From Panax quinquefolius (Eukaryota > Streptophyta > Magnoliopsida > Apiales > Araliaceae), in NCBI GenBank assembly GCA_020205615.1, contig CM035170.1:28615568-28679567 (forward strand): a DNA stretch of 64,000 bases. Direction: 5' to 3'. A program made the position numbers and the translations under genes. Positions 37,811 to 48,362 of this stretch are shown in pieces; the stretch's first letter is position 1, and each line of letters starts with the position of its first letter. The notes beneath the pieces are model-generated. The model was not told where the DNA came from, made no database searches, and saw only the letters and a program-made list of their open reading frames with translations.

Positions 37811-40043
37811 ATTCACGATACTTGGTACTTATTCAATTTAAAAATAAAATTTTTTCTTTTCATCTAAAACATCTATTCCGGATACTAACTCGATTGTATC
37901 CATGTTTTGATCATTCTTGAATTTTACACCACTATGATTATTTTTGAGGTATTTTTGGTGGATAAAACCAAGTACTGAATCCTTAATCCTTAATCCTTGT
38001 CATTTTGTTTCACCGGATTCGTTTCTTAAAAAATATTTTCATCATCCTCGATCTTAAATGATGATATTATTGAATATCTTTGGCTGTAGGTGCAGATGAA
38101 TGATTTCTGAAGAATATCTTTGGCTCAGTAGTGCGAAGATGAATGGTGTTGAGATGAACATGACCGATTGATTAATATCTTTGGCCCAGAGTGCAAAGAT
38201 GAACAGTGTTTAAATGAACATGACCAATGATGATGAATATCTTTGGCACAGAGTGCAAAGATGAATATTTGATTCGGATGCATATTGATTGATGTTACAG
38301 GATAAAATATTGATGATGGATCGTTTAAATTCATAGATTATAGTAGATTTCATTCTCTACGTAACTCTTCTATGAATTATTATTTCCGCTGCGAATATTG
38401 ATCTGAAACTTGTTGTCTATTGTATTCTATCAGATTTTTCCCTGTGAAGACTAACGATAATTTGTTGTATATTATCTTAGTCATAATATTCTTTACTGGG
38501 CTAGTTGAGCTCACCCTTTTCCTTGTTGTTCCATTTTTCTTCTCAGGAGGCGAGAATGTAACGAGTACTAGTCGGGGGTATGGAATGAAGGTTACAGAGA
38601 GTTGTTTAGTAGTCCTCACCATTTTTGTAAAATAATGAATCAATAATTATGATGGGGATTTATTTGCGTGTGGATATTGTCTAGAAGACAATATTATATT
38701 TAAACTCACAGTATATATTGTCGTATTTCACACGACATTTGTATTATTGAAGTTGTAGTTTGCTTCTTGTACCATGTATTTGGCGACTCAGAATGGGTGT
38801 TGTGTATACCTATTTTGGGGGCGTCACACGATTGGTCGGGGAATATTCGTTTTAACAGGGAATATTAGTACAACGGCATAATCATTGGTGGACCCCACAA
38901 TGGAATTATTGTCGGATTTAGAAAATGACAAAAATACTTTATGAAAATAATTCAGGAAGTTTTTACATCATTAACTCGTTGAAACACCCTGTTAAAAGTA
39001 TGAATGTCTGGCGTGGTTACATAGTAGCTACACCAGTATTGATTATTGATGCTTACGTAAGAAGTCACTCAGTTTTGTTCAATTATTGCTACAGTATTTG
39101 CTGCATAGTATCTCACGTTGTTTGATTCAATTATTATCAATATTTTATATATTATTAAATCAATAATTGAGACGACAAAGTTATTAATATTATTATTTGC
39201 AATATTAACGATGTCTAGAATTTCTGCCAAGGATAGGTTTAGTCACCTAATTGCGCGCCAATGAAATCCTTATTGGAAAGCCCCCTCTTTCCTGGGAACG
39301 ACCTAGTCGATTAATATTGCGAATTATAATAATGATGATAAATGTTGTTAAAAATATTGAGAGGGTTTTTATGACGTAGTTGTTATAAATTTGCCTATTA
39401 TTTGGATTCCTACTTACCCAATTTTCAAAATAATCGGTAGAAAGTTATTCAGTATATTATAGGTGGGACCACATGTGGGGCCCACATGTGGGAAGAAAAT
39501 TGAAGGTGGGAGAAATGTGTTATACGGTGGGATAAAAATAAAGGAAGAAAAGGGGGTGGGGAATAGATGACTTGTAAGGAAGGGAATTTATATATATGTG
39601 ATGTGTGTGTATATATAATATGATGTGTGTGTGAGTGGAAAGTGATGGGTGTAGAGTGAAAGTGATGTATGTGTGTTTGATGAAAATGGGGTAGGGGAAG
39701 GAGAAGTAGGAAAGAAGAAATGTGTGTGTGTGTGTGTGAATTAAAAAAGGGGGAGGGGTAGGATGCCTTGGGAAAAAGGGTGTATATATTTATATAATAT
39801 ATATATAACATGTCTGTGTTGGATGTATATATATATATATAATATTGAGTGAGTGGTATAATATGGGGATGTTTGTATGAATTTAGTAATGTGTGAGTGT
39901 ATGAAAGTGATGGGTATAAGTGGGTTGCATTGAAAAATTAGTCCGTGTTTCTTCTTAATACATCCGTGAATCCCAAATTAATTCGCCTTTAAAAACTCAC
40001 TGTTGCGTCTGTGATTTTCTTAACAGTACCCCTTCAATTCTCT

Positions 40044-40052
40044 TATAAATAG
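40044..40052 (+). promoter_or_regulatory. TATA box of LTR G2
   Basis: TATAAATAG followed by AGTTCATTCCTTCATTATTT, the same downstream sequence as in the D LTRs. Confidence 0.65.
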
Positions 40053-40299
40053 AAGTTCATTCCTTCATTATTTCTTACGAATTCACAAAAACTCTAGAGA
40101 GAGAAATTATAGAGAAACTATAGAAAAGTATTCTGCTACTTCCCTACTCTTATATCCAGATTCTTTTACGGTAAGGGGTATTATTTCTTTTGTATTCATG
40201 AAGAGAACTTCTGTTATTCTATTATTTATTATTCTGTTGGAATAACTCAGTATACTGCCAGTTACCCTATACTTGGTGAAATTCTTACATTATTCCATT

Positions 40300-40500
40300 A
40301 TTTATTATTACATTGGAATATCCTCATGCATGCATTTTACGCGGACTGATTCCGCCTTTATTATTCTGTTGGAATATCCTCATCATGCGCTTTTACTGTG
40401 GACCGATTCCGCTTTTATTATTCTTGCTGAATATCCTCGTCTGCATGCATTTTACTGTTGGACCCTTTCCTTAACTATTATTCTGTTGGAATAACCTGTA
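40300..40500 (+). repeat. About 60-bp tandem repeat in G2 LTR
   Basis: Three units of TTATTCTGTTGGAATATCCT, then a variable CATGC part, then TTTTACxxxGGACCGATTCC. The related arrays in the D LTRs have more units. Confidence 0.8.
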
Positions 40501-41576
40501 TGTGCGGTCTATTGCATTCCTGGTGATTTCTTTTGTTATTCCATTCCTTATTATACTCAGTTGGTTAAAGTTTTTACTTCTATACTCCATGAAATTAGTG
40601 GAATATCCTTGATATTTGCGCTTCATCCAAAGATCTTTTCATGAAAATATTCTTCCGAGCATTCTTGAATTTTACTCTACAAAGCGATGATCATGTTGAC
40701 AATTTGGATGTTATTGGTTCCTGGATAAATTAATTCTTGAACTTATTTTATTGAATTCTTATATCATTGTCATCATCCTCATGTTTATATTTTGTTGAAA
40801 GTCATCTGTGGCCTATAGTGCATAGATGGACTTGGTATGATTATGACCAGGGATTATTCGGTGTAATCATGACCGTAATGTTACAAATGATGTGGAAAAA
40901 GTCCTCATTGGCCCGTAGTGCATTGATGGATGGTTGTTGGCATGATCATGACCATTAAATGAATACACAAATATTCTTGGCCCGTAGTGCATGGATAATT
41001 GTGGTCGTGATACTAAAGAATATCCTTGGCCGTAGTGCAGGGGTGATTCGATGATGTGGATTATTTATTAAGCTGAGTCTCAGTGATAAAAGTCATGAAA
41101 AACCTTTTAAATCATAGAAGATAGTAGATTTTATTCTCTACTTGACTCTTCTAATGGATTGCTTGTTTCCGCTGCAGTTAAACTTGATGTTTGTTATATT
41201 GTATCAATTTAACACTATTGAAGACTAAGGATAATTTATTCTGCTTTATCTTAGTCATAATATTTCTTACTGGGCTAGTTGAGCTCACCCTTTCTTTCAC
41301 TGTTCTCTTTAGGAAATGAGAACGTAGCTGGGATGAGTCAAGGAACGGAGTGATGGTCCGGATGATAGTATTAGATAGTAGTCCTCACTATTCTGTTAAA
41401 CAGTGTGAAAATAAATATAATGAGGACTTATTCTGAGAGTGGATATTGTCTAGAAGACAGTATTTGTATTAAAACTCACAGCTCTCTTGTTGTATATTAA
41501 AGATTATATTTGAATTTTGTACCATGTATTTGACGACTCAAGATGGGTGATGTATACCTAGTTTGGGGGCGTCACA

Positions 41577-42045
41577 GGTAATGTGTTCCCACTTCCATTT
41601 CGGAATCTCAAGTGGTTGCAATGGACCCTTTGGCACTTGATGCTACGCCTTTACAAGTTGACAAGTTAAACACCTTGAGATAAACTCCGCGATCTCTCTC
41701 TTCATATTGTTCCACCAAAATGTATGTCGAATATCATGATACATTTTGGTACTCCTAGGATGGATTGCAAACGGTGTGTTATGTGCCTCCATCATGATTC
41801 TATGCTTCAAGTCAGACTCCTTAGGAACACAAAGTCTGGAGTTGACTCAAAGTATTCCTTCTTCATCGATTCTTACTTATGAAATAACACCTTCTTGCAC
41901 TTTCTTCTTCATACGCATCAACTCCAGGTATGTAGCTTGATCAACTTTAACTTTATCAATTAAAGTCGGTACTACTCGTATATTTGATATCACCACGTGA
42001 GTACTTGGAGCCTTTAACTCTATCTTTATCCTTTGCAAGTCATAC
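41577..42045 (-). pseudogene. G1 RNase H tail and integrase zinc-binding region
   Basis: YDLQRIKIELKAP is followed by a spacer, then EAHNTPFAIHPRSTKMYHDI and a CLTC motif. These give the H-x5-H and C-x2-C of the HHCC zinc domain, ending at LEIPKWKWEHIT. Two stops are seen. Element S breaks the gene upstream at 42045. Confidence 0.85.
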
Positions 42046-45035
42046 TGTTAGTTTCCAGTAGGCACAATAGATCTAGAAGGGGGGGGGTTGAATAGATCCT
42101 TTTTATTTCAAATACTTTTCTCTTTTATTTTGTATTGCTATTACATTAGCAGATGACAAACATAAGAATCTTTTTAAGCACATCGGAATAAGTAAAAGAT
42201 CCCCTTCATTGATATATTCATAATCAAACATACATTGTTCGTAGAGTTAGTTTGGTTGTAAGCAGTTAAAACATACATAGCAGTTATAGTACATAATGTA
42301 AATGACATAATGTAAAAGACACAAGGGGTTTTAAGTGGTTCAGAGACTCATGCTCCTAATCCACTCTTCTTCTTTCAACTAGCAGGATTTCCACTAAGGA
42401 AGGGCAGCACCCAGAATCACTAAGATTCCTTCAAGGCCAGCAATTCCTTGGGACTTGATTCACTAAGAACTCTTCAAAGCAATGACCTTGGGACTCCTCT
42501 GGTTGCTTAGGAACTCTTCAAGCCCAAAGCGGCTTGAACTTCATTTAGTCCTTCTGACAAGGACTCTCGTGCCCCAGCTTCGAGTTGTTTGTTTGTTTGT
42601 TTGTTGGAGTTGGTCCGAGCTGCTAAGATATCTTCATGCTCTGAACATCTTCTCAGATTTAGCGACTTGGCGTGATCATCCTTGAAGTGCAGTTGAGTGT
42701 TGCATGATGCTCAGCTTCTTCAGTTACTCAACCACTTTAGATGATCCCTTGATGACTGACTGCTTTGAAGATCTTTCCTCTGGATATATGATGGCTGCAC
42801 ATGATAGGTTTCTAAGATGACTATAAGTTCTTCTGCTAGGTACTTAGAAACTTTCTCATGCTTGCCACCATGATGACGTTTGCGATCTCCCTTCTTGATA
42901 CATGATGTCTTCTTATGATGGACTTGCTAAGATGACTGTGAGCTCTTCTCTATTGTTCTTAGAGTCTTCCCATGATAGACACAAAGATGACATGATTCAC
43001 TTCTTTCTCTCGGCAGTTCAGAACACTCTTCTTGTAGTAGAACTCTCACTTCTACTTCTTTCTTTGCATGTATCTGAGTGTTCTTGGTGGATCATAGAGT
43101 GAGCCTTTGGACTCACTATTTCACATGGTTTAGACCATTCCACCGTTACTCTAAACTCGGCAACTCCAGCAACCTTCGATCTTTGAAGCTCTTCCTGATT
43201 TATACTCCTTCCCAATCCTTCTGTTGAAAAGTAGCCGTTGAAGGCTATTCAAATATCTTCACAGATCTCGAGTTGACAGAGGTAGACTGCTGATGTGACA
43301 TGTCATACTTTATCTGACATTGCAGTCTACTGTCTCACCTACCCCATCAAAGTTGTCACTTTAATGTCTTGGGCAGGTCGAAGACTTTATTTCCTCCTTC
43401 TGATTTCTCGATCAGAGGTTGTCCTTTTACATCGATGCTCTCAATAAGCTCTTGTCCGAATATTATCCTTCGGATTGAACCGTTGCCAATGCTTCAGTCT
43501 TCAGCTATTCGAACTCTACGATTCTGATGCATGTCTTCGAGGACCTGATCGTAGTGTCTAATTTGAGTGTTGCTCATTGACTGGAAGAGTTAACACTACG
43601 ATCTTGAAGATTGTTGATTGGATATCCAATGTAAAACACCTCTTCCTTCTATTGTGTAATGCTTCAACACTTCTATTTACTTCGACTGTTCTCAAAGACT
43701 GATGGCCTAACTGCTTGCTCTGGTCCCCTCTGAATAGTAAGACACTTCAGATTTGTGGCGCGTCCAGCTCTCTTTCTCATTGTGATCTCCCATTCACTTA
43801 TCATTAATGGACTGACCCTACGCTTAATCACTTTAGCCTTGTTCTTCAGAGACTAACCACTATCTCGGTTCACTTTCCATCAGTTCTTTCTTTGTTTGGC
43901 AAACACTACGAACTTGGTTGCTTCCAAGATCGTTGTCTTCTGTTCACTTGACAGCTATTGCACTTGCTGACTTTCCTTAGTCAGTTACTGAAGTCTTCTT
44001 ATGATCATCTTGTGGAAGACTTCATCTCGAATGGCTTCATAACTCAATCTTGATGCTGATTGGGTTGGTGCTTAGATCTTCTGTTAGCTTGCATGCCATT
44101 CGTTGAGTGCTCTCTTATTCCCTTCAGGTGAGATGTATCTTTTGCAGTGCCAACTAGAGGCTTTATTCCTTTGGATATTCAGGGAGTGATCATTAGTTGA
44201 GAATCGTATTTGCTCTACGATTCTGTATTGGCATTGTGAGCACATTCTGTTGAGGTCGTAGTTCTGCACTCTACGATTCAGCTTCGGCTGTGCAGACACT
44301 ACGACTTTGGGATCAGATCTTGACACTCTACGATTTCTATCTTTGTACTCGATGTCTTCATCTGATATTACTCGACTACGATCTCTGTATGTTATCAATA
44401 GACTCTACGACTCAGAGTGTAGTCTAAGATCCTTGACTTGGCTTCCGGCATCGATGAGACTCTCACGACTCGAGTGTGTCTCCACGTTTCTCGACTTAAC
44501 TTCTAAGCAGATGTTCCGGTCGGCCAGTGGCGTGTTGTCTCTACAATTCTAAACATGACTTCCTCAGTAAATTTCGGTCCTGAGGAAGTTCTACTCGACA
44601 CACTATGATCCTTCCTCGTCTCTCCTAGCACTCTACGAACTCGGAGATCTACTATCTTGCAGACTACGATTCTGCCTCGACAGCTCTCGAGTTCTCCTTA
44701 ACTCTCCTGGCAGACTACGATTTCAGGTGCAGTGCTCGACGATCAGACATGCCTATCTATTACATCACAAGATCATCCTAACATGCTTGATCTTTCTATA
44801 TTTATAGTCCTTGTACATCATTTCTTTTTAAGGACTTTATAAAGTTGTTTTGCTTATGTCGGATCAACCTAACATACTTGATCAATTAATTTTAAGTCCT
44901 TGTACACATGTTTCTATTTTCTATCAAAGGACTTTACATCTTTCCTTAATGCAAGCATACTTGCATATTCATTCATATATATCATAATCAAATCATATGT
45001 AAATAGGAATATCATTCATATGTTTATTCCTGACA
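42046..45035 (-). repeat. S 3' LTR
   Basis: 2990 bp, plus-strand ends TGTTAGTTTCC and ATTCCTGACA. It contains a G9 run at 42079-42087, (GTTT)n at 42587-42604, and four exact CTCTACGAT motifs plus many near forms between 43514 and 44720. No second copy is in the window, so the right boundary rests on TG/CA plus the adjacent PPT. Confidence 0.75.
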
Positions 45036-45050
45036 ATCTCCCCCTATTTG
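45036..45050 (-). other. S polypurine tract
   Basis: On the minus strand CAAATAGGGGGAGAT sits directly before TGTCAGGAATAAAC. Confidence 0.75.
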
Positions 45051-45317
45051 ATTATGACAAAAATAATAAGTGCATATGCATGATATGAATGAATCTTATA
45101 TATAGTGAGCAGCTGTATTTCTAAAACAGATAATCATGAATGTCATTTATAAAGATATGGAAAATTATACATTAAGACACTTTACATCCTGGATCTAGAA
45201 CATACCTAACTAGTTAGAGATGTACCTCTTTGGCTCCATTATGTTTCCAGGATGTCTGTTGATCAGCTATTCATCTGTTTGTTCTTCTTGCTCTTGCTCC
45301 CCCTGGGAGGATGACCT

Positions 45318-48300
45318 TCATTCTTTGCTTAGCTCCCCATCAGCATTTTTCTGAACATGCTCCCCCTCAGACTCTACGATCATGTGATCATCATCTTTTG
45401 GCTCCCCCTCAGATGATGACTCTGCCTCTTTCTCTGCTGTCAGCTTCTTTGACTTCTTCTCTACTATCCTTCTGTTCTTCTTTCTCTTCTTTAAGTGCCT
45501 CTTGCTCTGCCTCTTTCTATGCCTCTTTTTCTCCCCCTTTTTAACATTAATCATTTGGGAGAGCTGCTCCATGTTGGACATAAACTGCTCCATCACGTAG
45601 GAGGAGTTGACAACTTCAAACTTGAGTTCCTGTTGGCCTAGCTCAGGTTGCACTGAAAAAGACTGCTTTAGGTCGTCAATCTTGTCAGAGAGGGCTTGGA
45701 TCTGCTCTTTATTGGCCTTCTGAACTTGTAGAGCTTCTTCCTTTTGATCTTGTATGGCCTTCTGATAGATGTTATCTCTCTCTTGGAGTTTGAGAGATAC
45801 ATCAGCCATAATAGCTTGAAGTTTGTTCTGAGATGAAATATATGCTGCTATTGTCAACTTCTGTGACTCTTCATTGATCTGAGATATCTTCTCAATCAGC
45901 ATATTTGAATTCTTCATTAGTTCCTGCTCCACAAGATTTTGATCATCTAGTTGTGCAGCTTCAGGTTGAGCATCAGATTGAACTCTATGATTTTCATTCT
46001 TGGACAGATTTTTGAAAGCTTGGAGAATCTGAATAATCGTTGAGTTCCAATTGCTGGTTGAGGATGAGGGAATGTCAGATAGCAGTGTTTGGGCTGTTAA
46101 AAGCTTCTGATTTTGAATTTGAACAGTCTCAGCAGTAGAGTGACCAAACTCTACGATCATGTTTCTGCTTCCTTGAGAGTCCACTCTACGATCGTAGGGA
46201 ATGTAGTGATTGCTAGACTGTCGATAGACATTGAAATGGGGCAGGTTTGTGATCATTTTGGTTGCAAACTTCTTCACCCTTGGGAAGTTCTGGGCCACCA
46301 TCTCCATGCTTGGAAACTGCTTGTAACACCAACTGAAGTAGCTTCCATCTCTTTCAGTGTGGGTCTTTAGCCATGACATCCATTGGAAGAACCATCTCAT
46401 CAGCAAGTCGTCAGGATTGTAGAGAATGATCGAGCAGTCTAGCTCTATGTTGTTCCAGTTTTTAGCTATGTCAAATGTCGTCATTCTTACTACCTTGAGC
46501 TGCTCATCTCCATAGTTCACCCATCTTTCTAGTGGGGCTTCTGGTAGTTCATTTGAGATTTCCACCACTATTCTTCTGTTAAATCTTGCAAGAGAGAACT
46601 GGATAATCTTCTTGTTCTTCTGATTCCTGTGGTGCAGAACCAGAATCTTTTTCCATCTCTTCTCTTTCGGAACCTGAACCAATCTCATCATTTCCATTAA
46701 TGAATCCTTCTTGCTGTATTTTATTTCCAGAACCTTCTTCAGCAAGATCCTCCTCTGATTTATCTTCTTCATTGCTGGTTCCATTTTCAGCACTTTCATC
46801 CTTTGATACAAACTCGTCATCACTCAGTTCAATGATAGCGTTGGAGTGATCACTTTTCTTCTTGGAAGCAAATTGAACAAGTAGTCTGTAGCTCTTCCTT
46901 CTCCTTGGAGGTTCAGCTATGGGAGAGTCAGACTCTTCTTCCTCTTCAGACTCTGACTCCTCTGGTTCAACAGACAAACTTCCTTGGGGTTCAGCATTGG
47001 CAGGGGTAGACCCTTCTTCTCTGGACTCATCACCTTTTGAGCCATCATTGGGACTTTCAGGATTGGAGGGGACATGTCCTTCTTCTCTTGAAACAACATT
47101 ATTTGACCCATCATCTTGGCTTGTTGGGGCATCTTAAATCTCTTTTTCATCATCAGAGTGAATGCTCTGAGGATTAGCCACAGGGCTTGAGCATTCATCT
47201 TCATCGCCAGATCTTTGAATTTTCATTCATTAATCCAAATTCACCTTCACTCTTTGGATTTGGTCCGCGAGGACTCAAATTTGACATCTGCTCTCTTTTC
47301 TTCTCGCTACTCTATGTCCTTCTTCTTTCATTAGATGTACTTTGTTTTAAGTCGAGGCCGGGTTTGTTTTCCACCTTAGCTTTCTTCCTGAATGGGCCAT
47401 GAAGTAACTTGTTACTTCTTCTTTTTGTTGTTTCAGCAGTTATGACTTTTTCTTCTTTATCTTTGTCCTTGGAGGAGAGACTCCTTGGTGGGGCCTTGGT
47501 TTTCTTCACACCTCTGGATTTCTTTTTGGCTGGTGTGATTGTTGTTGGTACAGGATCATCAGATTCAGAGCTTTCTGCCTCTTCTGTCTTCCTCTTCTTT
47601 GCAGAGGCCCTGCTGCTACTCCCAGTGGTCAGCCGTCGGTTCTCCTTGGGGTTCTTCTTCCAATTCACAAATAATTGTTGAGACATCACTTTGTGGACAT
47701 TCAAAGGCTCTCCCTCATCATCCTTGATCTTCCCTCCTAGCTTCTTCTTCATCACAATACTCACCAGTCTACCATGAAACACCATAGTCAGGGGTTTTTT
47801 GGTGGACTTCTTCAGCTCAACTTTTTCTACCCACTTGGAGATTTGATCGAACAAGATAGCTCCAAAGTTGATTTGTTTCTTCAGAACTATTGCTGACATT
47901 ATCTTCAACCGTGGTCAAGATCGTGTCATGTGCAATGTCCTTGCACAGTATATATTTTCCAACTATTTCAGCAAGGAACTCGTACTCTTCAGGAAACTCG
48001 TTCTTCTTCATGTCTTTTAGACCAGGGTTTCTTTGGTACCCCATGATCTCCTTTGCTTGTTCCATATTGACATCATCAAGGCTCTTTAGTCCTTGGTTTG
48101 GAAAACCTAGGCATTGATTGAGGTCAGAAGATTTTAGCTTTAGATACTGACCTTTGACCTTGGTAGAAAGGGTTCCGGAGTTTACGGAGGCGTTTGAGTA
48201 GAACTCTTTAACCAGGTCAACGTATACTCGAGTGCTAGTCTCAAGGCATTCTAAGAATCCAGCTTTGTTCACAAGTTCGAGAATGTCTCTGAACTTCTTT

Positions 48301-48362
48301 TCGGATTTCTCAAACGACTTGGTTCTGAGCTGAATGCCAGTGATAACTCGCCAGTTTTCCAT
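45318..48362 (-). pseudogene. S single long ORF: Transposase_32-like start, charged middle, coiled-coil end; frameshifted
   Basis: The real path is 48362 to about 47880, then frame +1 to about 47300, then another frame (47290-46579, one stop near 47133), then 46640-45318. The N-part (VKEFYSNASVNSG, KGQYLKLKSSDLNQCLGFPN, later KKQINFGAILFDQI) resembles the putative plant transposon domain Transposase_32. The middle holds basic NLS-like KKRK and KKKSR and very acidic SESEEEEES runs. The C-part, about 45400-46100, is a long Q/E-rich coiled coil, then a basic KKGEKKRHRKR tail. Its place next to the PPT recalls an env-like ORF, but it could equally be a gag-like protein. I cannot name its function. 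Confidence 0.6.

Larger units (their letters stand above)
35986..38828 (+). mobile_element. Solo LTR G3 nested in G2
   Basis: 2843 bp, TGTAAGACCCCGAAA to GGGGGCGTCACA, TSD CGATT at 35981-35985 and 38829-38833. Same family as C: they share the TATA box, the GAGGTAAGGG site, GGGCTAGTTGAGCTCACCC and TTCTTCTCAGGAGG. It has a private minisatellite of GTTACTATTCATGA at 37623-37810. Confidence 0.93.
35841..41576 (+). mobile_element. Solo LTR G2, split by G3
   Basis: Starts TGTAAGACCCCAAC at 35841 and ends GGGGGCGTCACA at 41576, with TSD GGTAA at 35836-35840 and 41577-41581. Removing G3 and one CGATT leaves about 2.89 kb. It interrupts G1 integrase between WEHIT and MDFV. It carries GAATATTC sites (38838-38870), E-box pair CCACATGTGG (39470-39492), TG-rich and TATA-rich DNA (39590-39860), TATA box 40044-40052 and GGCCCGTAGTGC units (40795-41050). 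Confidence 0.92.
15560..42045 (-). mobile_element. Element G1: Ty3/gypsy retrotransposon, minus strand, cut by C, A, G2 and S
   Basis: Read right to left: RNase H end and integrase N-part (42045-41577), integrase core (35840-35476), integrase C-part (19116-18521), last 45 codons (16084-15949), PPT, then the first 370 bp of its 3' LTR. Removing the three internal insertions and one TSD copy each restores protein order at every junction. The rest of pol, gag and the 5' LTR lie beyond element S and outside the window. Confidence 0.88.

Noticed and set aside
39449..39811. 120-codon minus-strand ORF rich in H, T, S, P
   Set aside because: It is produced by TG-rich low-complexity DNA inside the G2 LTR. 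No domain or start context supports it.
46919..47137. Plus-strand serine-rich ORF (MGESDSSSSSDSDSSGS)
   Set aside because: It is the antisense of the acidic SESEEEEES tract of the minus-strand S ORF, not a separate gene.
46917..47204. Minus-strand ORF MKMNAQALWLILRA... as part of the S protein
   Set aside because: Another frame over the same bases gives the expected acidic DAPTSQDDGSNNVVSREEG text. This one is a shadow.
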